From an uncultured Granulosicoccaceae bacterium (GTDB taxonomy: Bacteria > Pseudomonadota > Gammaproteobacteria > Granulosicoccales > Granulosicoccaceae): a stretch of 64,000 bases of DNA. The position numbers were made by a program, and so were the translations under genes. The first letter of the stretch is position 1. Every line of letters begins with the position of its first letter. The stretch is taken from NCBI GenBank assembly GCA_938003855.1, contig CALKXD010000049.1, forward strand, positions 27,267-91,266. The letters are read 5' to 3'. Under the pieces are notes generated by a model. It saw nothing but the letters and a program-made list of their open reading frames with translations, searched no databases and was not told the origin of the DNA. Positions 46,617 through 55,641 of the stretch are shown in pieces.

Positions 46617-47978
46617 TTACGATTGCAGAGACTCGCGCATTTTTGCTTCGGTGAGTTCTACCCCGCTGCTGCTGCTTGCCCGGTAGTTGGGCAACTCGGC
46701 ATCAATGCGTGCCAGTTGCACTACGTTGCCGCGTACCTGGGTTATTTCGATGGGGCGGCCATTGATGATAAATGACGCGCCTTTTTCGGGAATATTCTGC
46801 AGGTGTTCCAGCACCAGGCCGTTGAGCGTTTTCGGGCCTTCGGTGGGGAGGTTCCATTTTAGTTCCCGGTTTAGTTCGCGCAGTGAGATGCTGCCTTGTA
46901 CGGTGTAGGTGCCATCCTGCATCAGCGATATCTCTCGCAGTTTCTCCTGGTGTGAGGGGTCACTGGTGAATTCTCCGACAATCTCTTCAAGGATATCTTC
47001 GATGGTGATCAGGCCCTGGATGTCACCGTATTCGTCGACCACCAGGCCGATGCGTTTTTTCTGTTGCTGGAAGTTCAGCAATTGCAGGGTGACGGGTGTG
47101 CCTTCGGGGATGAAGTAGGCCTCGCGCACATTGCTCTCGACATAGGCCTGGGTGAGCTCCTGACCCTTAAGCACATTAAGCATACGGCGCAGATAGATGA
47201 AGCCCTCGACGTTGTCGATATCCTCGCGGAATACCGGCAGTCGGCTGTGGCCGCTTTGTCCGAGTTTGTTGACGATCTCAGGCCAGGGCTGATTGAGATC
47301 GATGCCCTCGATTTCGTTGCGTGGCACCATGATCTCGTCGACGGTGACTTTTTCCAGATCGAGGATATTCAGCAGCATGCGCTGGTGGCGTTCAGGAATC
47401 ATGTCGCCGGCTTCGTCGACGACGGTGCGTAGTTCTTCACTGTTGAGTTTGTCGCCATTGCCGCCTTGCCTGGCGTCGACACCGAACTGCAGCAGTAACC
47501 GGTTCACCAGTAAGTTAATTAAATACACCAGTGGCCAGGCAACCCGCATCAGAGGTGTGTAAATATGGGCGGCGATAAAGGCCAGTTTTTCGGATTGCAG
47601 TGTGGCGAGTGTTTTTGGCAGTACCTCAGCAAACACCAGAATGACGATGGTCAGCAGACCGGTGACAATAGCGATGCCTTTGTCACCCCAGATGCTGATC
47701 GCCAGCAGGGTGGCAAGTGCCGAAGCCAGAATATTGACGAAGTTGTTGCCGAGCAGAATCAGGCCAATGAGTCGGTCGGGCTTGTCGAGCAGCGCCGCAG
47801 CTTTCATCGCACCGTTGTGGCCGTTTTTAGCCAGGTTGCGCAGACGATAGCGATTGAGCGTCATTAGGGCCGTCTCCGACCCGGAGAAAAATCCTGATAG
47901 CGCAATCAGTACGAGGAGCACGAAAAACAGCGCGCCGGAATGAACGTCGTTCAAGTTAGAGTGTAGGTCCAGGCCCAA
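46617..47978 (-). CDS. HlyC/CorC-type transporter with DUF21 and CBS domains (YfjD-like)
   Basis: The 453-residue product begins with three to four helices of the DUF21 (CNNM) domain, including FFSGSETALMTLNRYRLR and GNNFVNILASALATLL. Two CBS domains follow (about residues 205-330; VPRNEIEGIDL, DEYGDIQGLITIEDILEEI) and then the CorC/HlyC C-terminal domain. Family members handle magnesium or cobalt efflux; the paralogue YfjD occupies the same position upstream of ypjD and ffh in enterobacteria. An export role for divalent metals is inferred from the family. Confidence 0.92.
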   Translation of the reverse strand: MGLDLHSNLNDVHSGALFFVLLVLIALSGFFSGSETALMTLNRYRLRNLAKNGHNGAMKAAALLDKPDRLIGLILLGNNFVNILASALATLLAISIWGDKGIAIVTGLLTIVILVFAEVLPKTLATLQSEKLAFIAAHIYTPLMRVAWPLVYLINLLVNRLLLQFGVDARQGGNGDKLNSEELRTVVDEAGDMIPERHQRMLLNILDLEKVTVDEIMVPRNEIEGIDLNQPWPEIVNKLGQSGHSRLPVFREDIDNVEGFIYLRRMLNVLKGQELTQAYVESNVREAYFIPEGTPVTLQLLNFQQQKKRIGLVVDEYGDIQGLITIEDILEEIVGEFTSDPSHQEKLREISLMQDGTYTVQGSISLRELNRELKWNLPTEGPKTLNGLVLEHLQNIPEKGASFIINGRPIEITQVRGNVVQLARIDAELPNYRASSSSGVELTEAKMRESLQS

Positions 47979-48089
47979 GAGTGATTGCTATAAGTATAGC
48001 TTGCTGAAACCTGTGTCAAGCATCTGCGTGCCGGATACGTTGTCAGCGGTTGCCGATCCCGCCTCGGGGGAGCGGCGGTTTTTCGGGTG

Positions 48090-48908
48090 TCAGGTCAGTA
48101 TAACTTCCAGTACAAATTTGCTGCCGAAGTATCCAAGCACCAGTGAGGCGTAGGAAATGCTGGTCATGAGGGCGGCTTTCTGCCCCCGCCAGCCCCAGCT
48201 CAGCTGCCCGATAAGTAATACCGCCAGAATTATCCATGCGAATATTGACAGTGTGGTTTTATGCACAAGGCGTTGGGCAAACAGGTCGTCGAGAAACACG
48301 AAGCCGGTGAGCAGTGCCAGTGACAGCATCAGGAAGCTTGCGACCAGCAATTGAAACAGCACCGTTTCCATGACTTTGAGCGGCGGCAAGGTGCGTAGAA
48401 AGCCCCCGGGCCGATGATCTCGCAGACGTTTGTCCTGCAGTGACACCAGCAGTGACTGACCGGCTGCAATGGTAAGCAATGCGTAGGAGATAACCGAAAT
48501 CAACACGTGCCAGCGCAACTCATTGCTGATGATACCGGCTTCGCCCTTGAAGATGATCGACAGCAACAATGTGACGGCACTGAACGGAAACAGGATCAGA
48601 CCCAGATTTAACACCGGTCTGCCGGTGTTAAGCAGCAATACGATGACGGTCGTGAACCAGGCAGTGACGGACAGTGCGTTGAAAAAGTCCAGGGTCAGAC
48701 CGTTGCTGTTAAACCACGAGCTGAACAACATCACGGCGTGGAACACCGCAGCCGCGATGGCAAGTAACCAGATTGTCGGGCGCCCGCCCAAAGTCGGAGA
48801 TTCGGTAGGTGTTGCCGTGACTGTGCGATAAAGCAGCACTGCACTTGCCGTGTAGAATCCGATCGCCGCTAAACCGGTGAATTGACTGCCCATAGTGGTT
48901 ATTTGCAT
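48090..48908 (-). CDS. ypjD: Cytochrome c assembly-type inner membrane protein YpjD
   Basis: The 272-residue product has eight hydrophobic helices and lies in the conserved yfjD/ypjD/ffh neighbourhood. It belongs to the CcmC/CcmF/CcsA-like family by its ELRWHVLISVISYALLTIAAGQSLLV and LVHKTTLSIFAWIILAVLLIGQ segments, in which His residues correspond to haem-handling positions of the relatives. Its function is not settled. It is divergent from ffh, with a possible promoter only six bases from the ATG. Confidence 0.88.
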   Translation of the reverse strand: MQITTMGSQFTGLAAIGFYTASAVLLYRTVTATPTESPTLGGRPTIWLLAIAAAVFHAVMLFSSWFNSNGLTLDFFNALSVTAWFTTVIVLLLNTGRPVLNLGLILFPFSAVTLLLSIIFKGEAGIISNELRWHVLISVISYALLTIAAGQSLLVSLQDKRLRDHRPGGFLRTLPPLKVMETVLFQLLVASFLMLSLALLTGFVFLDDLFAQRLVHKTTLSIFAWIILAVLLIGQLSWGWRGQKAALMTSISYASLVLGYFGSKFVLEVILT

Positions 48909-48914
48909 GGTGTC

Positions 48915-48942
48915 ATTGTAATCAGCTGAGGATCGTTGGCAA
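48915..48942 (-). promoter_or_regulatory. ypjD: Candidate promoter of ypjD, possibly giving a leaderless mRNA
   Basis: On the minus strand TTGCCA (48937-48942) and TACAAT (48915-48920) are separated by 16 bp and are good sigma-70 matches. The -10 box ends six bases before the ATG at 48908, so transcription would start at or next to the start codon. Otherwise translation begins at the in-frame ATG 15 bases further in. Confidence 0.5.
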
Positions 48943-49316
48943 TTGGCATAGTAACAGACGATGAATTGTAAGAGTGGGGCTGGCCGGTGCCGATCCGGAA
49001 ACAGCAGCGTCGAGGCTTAATCTTAGAGCATGCGCTCTTTATTCGCTGTCAGGGTGGGTTTTGCAGAGTGCCCGGGCCCTGCCGGTTAGCGGCAGTGGAC
49101 TCCGCAGTTGAGCGAATCCCGTGACATCGGTGTCTGCAGACTCAGACTAGTTACTGCAGTCTGCTTGATTATTGCCCATAATAGCCTCAACAATAGATGC
49201 TGGCGCAAGTCATGTCTGGCGCAGCGCCGGACTGATGTCGTTTGCGTTGTCATATCCAACAGCCACGGTATTCAGGCGGTACAAAATAGTAGCGCGGCAA
49301 GGAACAGAGTGTTTGC
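48943..49316. other. Gene-free stretch upstream of ffh
   Basis: With the ypjD promoter this is 408 bp between divergent genes. It contains the ffh promoter and an AAGGAA ribosome-binding site. AT-rich spots such as CCATAATAG near 49178 could be -10 boxes, but no matching -35 is clear. No SRP RNA (ffs) gene was recognised. Confidence 0.45.
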
Positions 49317-50675
49317 ATGTTTGAAAATCTAAGCGAAAGACTGGGCCAGACGGTTAAAAATCTGCGGGGTCAGGGGCGACTGACCGAGCAGAATATCAAA
49401 GACGCGCTGCGTGATGTGCGCATGGCTCTGCTGGAGGCGGACGTTGCCCTGCCAGTGGTCAAGCAGCTGATTGATTCAATTCGCGAAAAAGCGCTTGGTC
49501 ACGAAGTGGTTGGCAGTGTCTCTCCCGGGCAGGCCTTCATCAAGGTAGTTAACGATGAATTGGTCCACATCATGGGGGAGCACTCGGAAAGCCTGGATCT
49601 GTCTACCCAGCCACCAGCTGTCATCCTGATGGCAGGTTTGCAGGGGTCAGGTAAAACAACCTCGACCGGCAAGCTTGCGCTGCGATTGAAGGAGCGTGAT
49701 AAACGCAAAGTAATGGTGGTCAGCTGTGATGTTTATCGTCCCGCTGCGATCACCCAGCTGAAAAAAATCGCCAGTGATATCGGCGTTGATTTTTTTGATA
49801 GTCAGCCTGAGCAGTCACCGATCGATATTGCCAATGCCGCGCTCGAGCAGGCAAAGAAGCAGTTTGCCGATGTACTAATTGTCGACACCGCCGGTCGGCT
49901 GGCCATCGATGCCGATATGATGGCTGAAATACAGACGCTCAACACCGCTTTGAATCCGGTGGAGACGTTGTTTGTGGTCGATAGCATGACCGGTCAGGAT
50001 GCAGCGACCACCGCTAAGGCGTTTGGCGAAGCGTTGCCTTTAACGGGTGTCATCCTGACCAAAACAGACGGTGATGCACGGGGCGGTGCGGCGTTGTCGG
50101 TGCGCATGGTGACAGGCAAGCCGATCAAGTTTGTCGGTGCCGGTGAGAAAATGGCGGCGCTTGAAGCCTTTCATCCGGATCGGGTGGCATCCCGTATTCT
50201 GGGGATGGGCGACGTTGTCAGCCTGGTGGAAGAAGTTCAGGAGAAAGTTGACCACCAGAAGGCTGAAAAGCTTGCCCGTAAAATGCAGAAGGGTAAAAAC
50301 TTCGATATGTCTGATTTGCGCGATCAAATGGAGCAGATGCAGAATATGGGAGGAATGGCGTCGCTGATCGACAAGCTGCCCGGTGCGGCAAACTTGCCTG
50401 AAGGTGTGAAAAATCAGGCCAATGACACGGAAGTGCGACGGACCATTGCGATTATTAACTCGATGACCCCCCACGAGCGGAAATTTCCGGCAGTGATCAA
50501 AGGGTCGCGCAAGCGGCGCATCGCAATGGGGTCCGGGGTGCAGGTGCAGGACATCAACAAGCTCATCAAGCAGCACGCCCAGATGAGTAAAATGATGAAA
50601 AAGATGGCCAAAGGCGGCATGAAAAAGATGCTGCGTGGCATGCAGGGCCAAATGCCCCCGGGTATGGGCATGTAG
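49317..50675 (+). CDS. ffh: Signal recognition particle protein Ffh
   Basis: The 452-residue product has the N domain (MFENLSERLGQTVKNLRG), the GTPase G domain (GLQGSGKTTSTGKLAL, DTAGRLAID, TKTDGDARGGAALS) and the Met-rich M domain. The M domain has RKRRIAMGSG, the SRP RNA-binding segment, and a tail full of methionines (KMMKKMAKGGMKKM). It binds signal sequences and SRP RNA and targets membrane proteins to FtsY. It stands upstream of the rpsP operon, as in most gammaproteobacteria, and ends in an intrinsic terminator. Confidence 0.98.
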   Translation: MFENLSERLGQTVKNLRGQGRLTEQNIKDALRDVRMALLEADVALPVVKQLIDSIREKALGHEVVGSVSPGQAFIKVVNDELVHIMGEHSESLDLSTQPPAVILMAGLQGSGKTTSTGKLALRLKERDKRKVMVVSCDVYRPAAITQLKKIASDIGVDFFDSQPEQSPIDIANAALEQAKKQFADVLIVDTAGRLAIDADMMAEIQTLNTALNPVETLFVVDSMTGQDAATTAKAFGEALPLTGVILTKTDGDARGGAALSVRMVTGKPIKFVGAGEKMAALEAFHPDRVASRILGMGDVVSLVEEVQEKVDHQKAEKLARKMQKGKNFDMSDLRDQMEQMQNMGGMASLIDKLPGAANLPEGVKNQANDTEVRRTIAIINSMTPHERKFPAVIKGSRKRRIAMGSGVQVQDINKLIKQHAQMSKMMKKMAKGGMKKMLRGMQGQMPPGMGM

Positions 50676-50790
50676 TCAACCCGGATTGAATTCAGGCAAA
50701 TTTGGTGGTTCGGGCGTGAATTTCGCGTTTGACGCCTTGATATTTCGCGTGACAGGTCAGTATTTTCGTCTCCTGCTGCGATTTATTTGC

Positions 50791-50819
50791 CCGAGGGCTT
50801 CAAATAGCCCGGTTTTGTT
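50791..50819 (+). terminator. Rho-independent terminator of ffh
   Basis: GGGCT at 50795-50799 pairs with AGCCC at 50806-50810, extended by flanking CCG/CGG pairing, and is followed by TTTTGTT. It lies immediately before the likely promoter of rpsP and so separates the two transcripts. Confidence 0.65.
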
Positions 50820-50826
50820 GTATAGT
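50799..50826 (+). promoter_or_regulatory. Candidate promoter of the rpsP-rimM-trmD-rplS operon
   Basis: TATAGT at 50821-50826 (5/6) is preceded at 16 bp by TTCAAA (50799-50804), a weak -35. It overlaps the 3' half of the ffh terminator. A leader of about 65 nt to the rpsP ATG would result. Confidence 0.4.
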
Positions 50827-50896
50827 TAGCGGTTTTCCCCAGCCAGTCCGCTCGAATCGGTTGAGCAGAGACTGGAAACCTTGTCTGGATAAAGTA

Positions 50897-51160
50897 ATGG
50901 TCACAGTAAGACTGTCGCGCGGTGGCGCGAAGAAGAAACCTTTTTATCAGATCGTTGTTACGGATAGTCGTAACCGTCGCGATGGTAGATACATTGAGCG
51001 TCTGGGTTTTTACAACCCGATGTCTCGCAATGAGCACGAAGAATCTCTGCGTATTGATCTGGAGCGAGTCGATTACTGGCTCGGCACCGGTGCGCAGCTG
51101 TCTGAGCGCGTTGCCAAGCTGGTTAAGGACAAGCGAGCTGCAGATCAGGCAGCGGCCTAG
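50897..51160 (+). CDS. rpsP: 30S ribosomal protein S16
   Basis: From the ATG at 50897 the product has 87 residues with the S16 pattern [35 protein letters not shown] and [11 protein letters not shown]. The frame is open 36 bp further upstream but S16 never carries that extension. It is the first gene of the ribosome-maturation operon. Confidence 0.97.
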   Translation: MVTVRLSRGGAKKKPFYQIVVTDSRNRRDGRYIERLGFYNPMSRNEHEESLRIDLERVDYWLGTGAQLSERVAKLVKDKRAADQAAA

Positions 51161-51217
51161 TCGCTTCTGGCAGGATTAGCGGATGAGTAGCGTGTCGCCA
51201 GCGGGTGGAACCCCCAT

Positions 51218-51781
51218 GTGCGGGCACCCGTTGTGACTCAAACGCCGGGCGATATGCCCTTGAATACCTCAGCGCAGGCAAAAGCCCGTTCGATTACGCT
51301 TGGCAAAATATCTGCCCCCTTCGGTGTCAAGGGCTGGACAAAAGTAACGTCGTATACCACGCCGGCTGAGAGGCTGCTGGATTACCAACACTGGCGGTTG
51401 GTCCAGCAGGGCGAAGAAAAACTGCTGACGCCGCTTGATGGCAAAATACACGGAAAATTTCTGGTGGTGCGGTTCGACGGTATCAGCGGCAGGGACGAAG
51501 TGGCAAAACTCACCAATGCCACAGTGGTAGTGGGCAGAGAAGAGTTACCGCCAGTTGAAGACGGAGATTTTTACTGGACCGATCTGATCGGTATCGAAGT
51601 GCACACAGTGGATGGTGTGGGACTCGGTGTGGTCAGTAGCCTGATGGAGACAGGCGCAAATGATGTTCTGGTGATAAAGGGTGAGCGCGAAAGACTCGTG
51701 CCCTGGATCATCGATGATGTTGTAAAAGAAGTCGATCTCGGGAAGTCCCGTATGGTTGTTGACTGGGATCCGGATTTCTAG
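51218..51781 (+). CDS. rimM: Ribosome maturation factor RimM
   Basis: The product (187 residues from GTG at 51218 after GGTGGA; an ATG at 51254 is an alternative) has the N-terminal RimM beta-barrel (ITLGKISAPFGVKGWTKV). It also has the PRC-barrel segments FYWTDLIGIEV and LVPWIIDDVVKEVD. It binds S19 and assists 30S head assembly. It lies between rpsP and trmD as usual. Confidence 0.95.
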   Translation: MRAPVVTQTPGDMPLNTSAQAKARSITLGKISAPFGVKGWTKVTSYTTPAERLLDYQHWRLVQQGEEKLLTPLDGKIHGKFLVVRFDGISGRDEVAKLTNATVVVGREELPPVEDGDFYWTDLIGIEVHTVDGVGLGVVSSLMETGANDVLVIKGERERLVPWIIDDVVKEVDLGKSRMVVDWDPDF

Positions 51782-51815
51782 TGGTCGGACCTGCGGTGGC
51801 TGGAGTCTGGCGGCT

Positions 51816-52589
51816 GTGAGGTCCGGGCCGGATTCCGTAGCGATTGCCGTCGTTACGATATTCCCGCAATTGGTTAATGCGGTGAGTGAAGTCGGGGTGA
51901 CCGGTCGCGCCGTCGATAACTCGGTGTTAAAGCTGTCTTGCGTGAATCCGCGAGACCACACATCGGATCCGAATCGGCGGGTGGATGATCGTCCATACGG
52001 CGGCGGGCCCGGTATGGTGATGCAGGCTCCGCCATTGGCTGGGGCGATTGCAGAAGCAGAAAAGGTTAACGGGCAGGTAACCGGGGCGGCACCTCTGGTG
52101 ATTTATTTGAGCCCGCAGGGTGAAAAGCTTGATCACTCGCTGGTGCTGGAGTTGAGCGGGTATTCAAACCTGGTGTTGGTGGCGGGTCGTTATGAAGGGG
52201 TTGACGAGCGGGTGATCGAAGCGCTGGTGGATCGGGAAGTTTCGATTGGCGATTATGTATTAAGTGGTGGCGAGCTTGCAGCGATGGTGGTTATCGATGC
52301 GGTTGCCAGACAACTGCCGGGAGTGCTGGGGCATGGTGATTCTGCCGCCCAGGACTCCTTTGCGGGGCAGGGAGTGCTGGATTGCCCGCACTACACACGG
52401 CCCGAAACGTATCAGGATATGTCGGTGCCGGAGGTACTGACCAGCGGAGATCATCAGGCGATAGCCCGGTGGCGTCGACAGCAGGCACTGGGTCGAACCT
52501 GGCAGCGGCGTCGCGAACTGCTCGAAGAGGGCGGTCTGAGTAAAGAAGACAAGCGTCTGTTGCAGCAGTATCTGGACGCGCAGAATTAG
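51816..52589 (+). CDS. trmD: tRNA (guanine-N1)-methyltransferase TrmD
   Basis: The start is GTG at 51816, ten bases after GGAG, giving 257 residues, the family norm; the frame opens 60 bp earlier inside rimM. The SPOUT trefoil-knot motifs are visible: VVTIFPQLV, DDRPYGGGPGMVM, YLSPQGEKLDHS, VAGRYEGVDERV and IGDYVLSGGELAAMV. A C-terminal helical domain follows. It methylates G37 of tRNAs to prevent frameshifting. The upstream end is unusual in having about eight residues before the conserved VVTIFP strand. Confidence 0.96.
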   Translation: MRSGPDSVAIAVVTIFPQLVNAVSEVGVTGRAVDNSVLKLSCVNPRDHTSDPNRRVDDRPYGGGPGMVMQAPPLAGAIAEAEKVNGQVTGAAPLVIYLSPQGEKLDHSLVLELSGYSNLVLVAGRYEGVDERVIEALVDREVSIGDYVLSGGELAAMVVIDAVARQLPGVLGHGDSAAQDSFAGQGVLDCPHYTRPETYQDMSVPEVLTSGDHQAIARWRRQQALGRTWQRRRELLEEGGLSKEDKRLLQQYLDAQN

Positions 52590-52663
52590 GCAGAACCGGG
52601 TGACCTCAGAGGAAGCCGGATCTACATGAATACAATGAAAACCACGCGAATTGGAGTGGAGTG

Positions 52664-53008
52664 ATGAGTAACATAATCGATGCGTTGAACGCAGAGCAGA
52701 TGCAGAAAGAAGTGCCTGCATTCGGTCCCGGTGACACCGTGGTAGTGCAGGTGCGCGTAAAAGAAGGCACGCGTGAACGTCTGCAGGCTTTCGAAGGTGT
52801 GGTCATTGCGCGACGCAATCGTGGACTAAACTCGGCGTTCACTGTTCGCAAGATCTCTCATGGGGAAGGCGTTGAGCGAGTGTTTCAAACCTACAGCCCG
52901 CTGGTCGCCGAAATTGCCGTAAAGCGCAGAGGTGATGTGCGGCGGTCAAAGCTGTATTACCTGCGTGGTCTGACGGGTAAAGCGGCTCGAATCAAAGAGA
53001 AGCTCTAA
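52664..53008 (+). CDS. rplS: 50S ribosomal protein L19
   Basis: The ATG at 52664 follows a GGAGTGGAG site. The 114-residue product has [32 protein letters not shown] and [18 protein letters not shown], the L19 hallmarks. It closes the rpsP-rimM-trmD-rplS operon and is followed by two strong inverted repeats. Confidence 0.97.
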   Translation: MSNIIDALNAEQMQKEVPAFGPGDTVVVQVRVKEGTRERLQAFEGVVIARRNRGLNSAFTVRKISHGEGVERVFQTYSPLVAEIAVKRRGDVRRSKLYYLRGLTGKAARIKEKL

Positions 53009-53018
53009 GCGACTCGAT

Positions 53019-53036
53019 GCCGGTATCAATACCGGC
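53019..53036. repeat. Perfect 8-bp stem hairpin after rplS
   Basis: GCCGGTAT and ATACCGGC flank a 2-nt centre, 10 bp after the rplS stop. No U-run follows. With the next hairpin it probably ends or stabilises the ribosomal operon message. Confidence 0.6.
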
Positions 53037-53050
53037 GGCAATCTCACAAA

Positions 53051-53078
53051 CCACTGCCAATCCTGCTTTTGGCAGTGG
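53051..53078. repeat. Perfect 10-bp stem hairpin between rplS and htpG
   Basis: CCACTGCCAA at 53051-53060 pairs with TTGGCAGTGG at 53069-53078 over an 8-nt loop that ends in a short T-run. It is a second stable structure within 70 bp of the rplS stop, so a tandem terminator is plausible. Confidence 0.6.
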
Positions 53079-53281
53079 CGCATAAGGCAATCGACCAGGC
53101 TTGATCGCCGATATGCCGACGCCGGCGAGAAATATTGCCTGGCGCTTGAAATATCCCCGCTGCATCCGCAGCTTTAGCCGTGATAAACAATTCGTCGATC
53201 CCCGGTACGGCGCGACTGTGTGCGTAACACTTGTCTGACTTCGGCCGGAACAATTATCGACCATCGATGGGAGCTAAATCA

Positions 53282-55192
53282 ATGACAGAAACCAAAGCGG
53301 AAACCATGGAGTTTCAGGCAGAGGTCAATCAGCTGCTGAAGCTGATGATTCACTCGCTGTATTCCAATAAAGAAATTTTTCTTCGGGAACTGATCTCTAA
53401 CGCGTCTGATGCATGCGATAAGTTACGCTTCGAAGCAGTCGCCAACGATGCTCTGAACGAGGGCGATCAAGAGCTTTCAATCACCATTGGTTATGATGCT
53501 GATGCGCATACCGTGACAATTTCGGATAACGGTATCGGAATGGATCGCGATGAGGTCATTACCAACATCGGAACCATTGCCAAATCAGGTACCAAGCAGT
53601 TTCTCGATGCGCTGACCGGTGATCAAAAAGAAGACGCACGACTGATCGGTCAGTTCGGTGTTGGTTTTTATTCTGCGTTTGTCGTCGCTGACAAAGTAAC
53701 CCTGGTCACGCGCAAAGCCGGCGACGCTGCTGCCAATGGCGTTAAGTGGGAGAGTGAAGCTACCGGCAGTTACCAGCTGGAGCAAATCGAAGTGCCGACG
53801 AAGGGGACATCGGTGACCCTGCATTTACGGGAAGATGCACACGAGTTTGCCGATAACTGGCGCTTGCGCGGCATTATTAAAAAATACTCAGACCACATTA
53901 CTTTTCCGATCATGATGCTTGAGGTGATCCACGCCGATCCTGACGACGAAGAGGCGGAAAAGAAAGAGCCTGCGCTGGAGAAGGTTAACGACGCATCGGC
54001 TTTGTGGACCCGCGCCCGCAATGACATCAGCGAAGATGAATACAAGTCGTTTTATAAGCAGGTGAGCAATGATTGGGAAGACCCGCTGGACTGGTCTCAC
54101 AATCGCGTTGAAGGTAAGTACGAGTACACCTCGTTGTTGTATATCCCGAAGAATGCTCCGTTCGATCTTTACGATGCTCAGCAGCAGCATGGCATAAAGC
54201 TGTATGCACAGCGTGTGTTCATCATGGATGAAGCCGATAAGCTGATGCCGCGTTATCTGCGTTTTATCCGTGGACTGGTCGATTCCAGTGACTTGCCGCT
54301 GAACGTCTCACGGGAAATTCTGCAGAGCAACAAGGTGGTAGAAAGTATCCGGTCTGCATCGGTTAAGAAAGTTCTGTCGCTGCTCGAGTCTATGGCGGAC
54401 AAGAAGCCCGATGACTACAAGGTATTCTGGGAGCAGTTCGGCCGCTGTCTGAAAGAGGCACCTGGAGAGGATTTTGCCAATCGCGAACAGGTAGCCGGAC
54501 TGTTTCGGTTTGCTTCAACTGAGTCCGGCACGGATGCCCAGTCGGTGGGGCTTGCGGATTACATTGCCCGCATGAAGCCGGGTCAGACTAAAATCTACTA
54601 CATCACCGCGGATAGTTTTGCAGCGGGTAAAAACAGTCCGCACCTGGAGATCTTCACCAAGAAGGGCGTCGAGGTGATCATCATGTACGATCGCGTCGAT
54701 GAATGGATGATGTCGTACCTGAATGAATTTGACGGTAAATCATTGAGTTCGGTGGCGAAGGGTGATCTGGATCTTGGTGAAATACAGGATAAGGAAGAAA
54801 AAGAGCAACAGGAATCTGTTGAAAAAGAGTCAGAAAAACTTATCGAGCGCCTGAAGAGTCAGTTGTCCGAACGCGTCGCCGATGTGCGGGTATCGCATCG
54901 CCTGACAAGCTCTCCGGCCTGTGTGGTTTTGGGTGAGCAGGAGATGGCTATGCACATGCAGCAACTGATGCGTCAGGCCGGTCACGAAATTCCTGAGAAC
55001 AAGCCCACACTTGAGATTAACCCCACGCATCCGATAGTAATGAAAATGGATGTGGAACCGGATGAAGACCGGTTTGGTGAATGGAGCAAACTATTGCTTG
55101 ACCAAGCCGTGCTTGCCGAAGGTGGTCAACTGGATGATGCGGCGGGTTTTGTTCATCGCTTAAATGAACTCATCATCGAACTAAGTGGTTGA
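53282..55192 (+). CDS. htpG: Molecular chaperone HtpG (Hsp90)
   Basis: The ATG at 53282 after GGGAG gives 636 residues, typical for HtpG; a further 51 bp upstream is open but unsupported. The GHKL ATPase domain shows YSNKEIFLRELISNASDA, ISDNGIGMDRDEV and GQFGVGFYSAFVVAD. The middle domain carries the RGLVDSSDLPLNVSRE catalytic-loop segment. The C-terminal dimerisation domain follows an acidic, Gln/Glu/Lys-rich linker. It is an ATP-dependent cytosolic chaperone. A convincing sigma-32 promoter was not found in the gap upstream. Confidence 0.97.
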   Translation: MTETKAETMEFQAEVNQLLKLMIHSLYSNKEIFLRELISNASDACDKLRFEAVANDALNEGDQELSITIGYDADAHTVTISDNGIGMDRDEVITNIGTIAKSGTKQFLDALTGDQKEDARLIGQFGVGFYSAFVVADKVTLVTRKAGDAAANGVKWESEATGSYQLEQIEVPTKGTSVTLHLREDAHEFADNWRLRGIIKKYSDHITFPIMMLEVIHADPDDEEAEKKEPALEKVNDASALWTRARNDISEDEYKSFYKQVSNDWEDPLDWSHNRVEGKYEYTSLLYIPKNAPFDLYDAQQQHGIKLYAQRVFIMDEADKLMPRYLRFIRGLVDSSDLPLNVSREILQSNKVVESIRSASVKKVLSLLESMADKKPDDYKVFWEQFGRCLKEAPGEDFANREQVAGLFRFASTESGTDAQSVGLADYIARMKPGQTKIYYITADSFAAGKNSPHLEIFTKKGVEVIIMYDRVDEWMMSYLNEFDGKSLSSVAKGDLDLGEIQDKEEKEQQESVEKESEKLIERLKSQLSERVADVRVSHRLTSSPACVVLGEQEMAMHMQQLMRQAGHEIPENKPTLEINPTHPIVMKMDVEPDEDRFGEWSKLLLDQAVLAEGGQLDDAAGFVHRLNELIIELSG

Positions 55193-55200
55193 TTGCGACG

Positions 55201-55228
55201 TCGTCAGTCGCCGTTTTGCGACTATAAT
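55201..55228 (+). promoter_or_regulatory. Candidate promoter of the cytochrome c pair
   Basis: A perfect TATAAT at 55223-55228 is preceded at 16 bp by TCGTCA (4/6 to -35). It begins nine bases after the htpG stop and would give a leader of about 80 nt before the first cytochrome gene. Confidence 0.4.
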
Positions 55229-55314
55229 ATGCGCATTGGGCGCTGTAGAATGCGCCCGCATAAGTGGCTGATTGGCACTTTATTGAATTTTCTAAAAGAC
55301 GGCGAAAATAACTC

Positions 55315-55629
55315 ATGAGAAAGCTTTCGATAGCGTCTGCGGTTGGCGTAGGATTGTTAATCGCGAATGGAGCGCAGGCGGCTGATGCTGCTGCCGGGCG
55401 CGTAAAGGCGGAAACCTGCCTGGGGTGCCATGGTGTGGCGCATTACGTTAATACTTATCCGACTTACCACGTGCCCAAGCTCGGTGGTCAGCACGAAGCC
55501 TACCTGGTGGCTGCGCTGAAAGCCTACAAGGACAAGCAGCGGTCGCACGGTACAATGCATGCCAATGCTGCTGCCTTGAGCGACGAAGACATCGCTGATA
55601 TCGCAGCCTATTTGTCATCGATTAAGTAG
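55315..55629 (+). CDS. Small periplasmic cytochrome c (class I), first of a pair
   Basis: The 104-residue product has a signal peptide (SIASAVGVGLLIANGAQA), one haem site CLGCH, a candidate axial Met in GTMHANAA, and the closing ISDED-like helix DEDIADIAAYLSS typical of cytochrome c4/c5-like monohaem domains. It is a soluble periplasmic electron carrier. It is 12 bp upstream of a second cytochrome of the same plan, so the two form an operon. Confidence 0.92.
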   Translation: MRKLSIASAVGVGLLIANGAQAADAAAGRVKAETCLGCHGVAHYVNTYPTYHVPKLGGQHEAYLVAALKAYKDKQRSHGTMHANAAALSDEDIADIAAYLSSIK

Positions 55630-55641
55630 CAGGATACCGAC

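Noticed and set aside
50040..50651. 203-codon minus-strand frame inside ffh
   Set aside because: Antisense to the conserved Ffh M domain; the His/Leu-rich composition mirrors the Met/Lys codons of ffh.
53140..53170. Possible sigma-32 promoter of htpG (CTTGAAA near 53147)
   Set aside because: The -35-like heptamer is present but no CCCCAT-type -10 lies at the required spacing; CCCC occurs only a few bases downstream.
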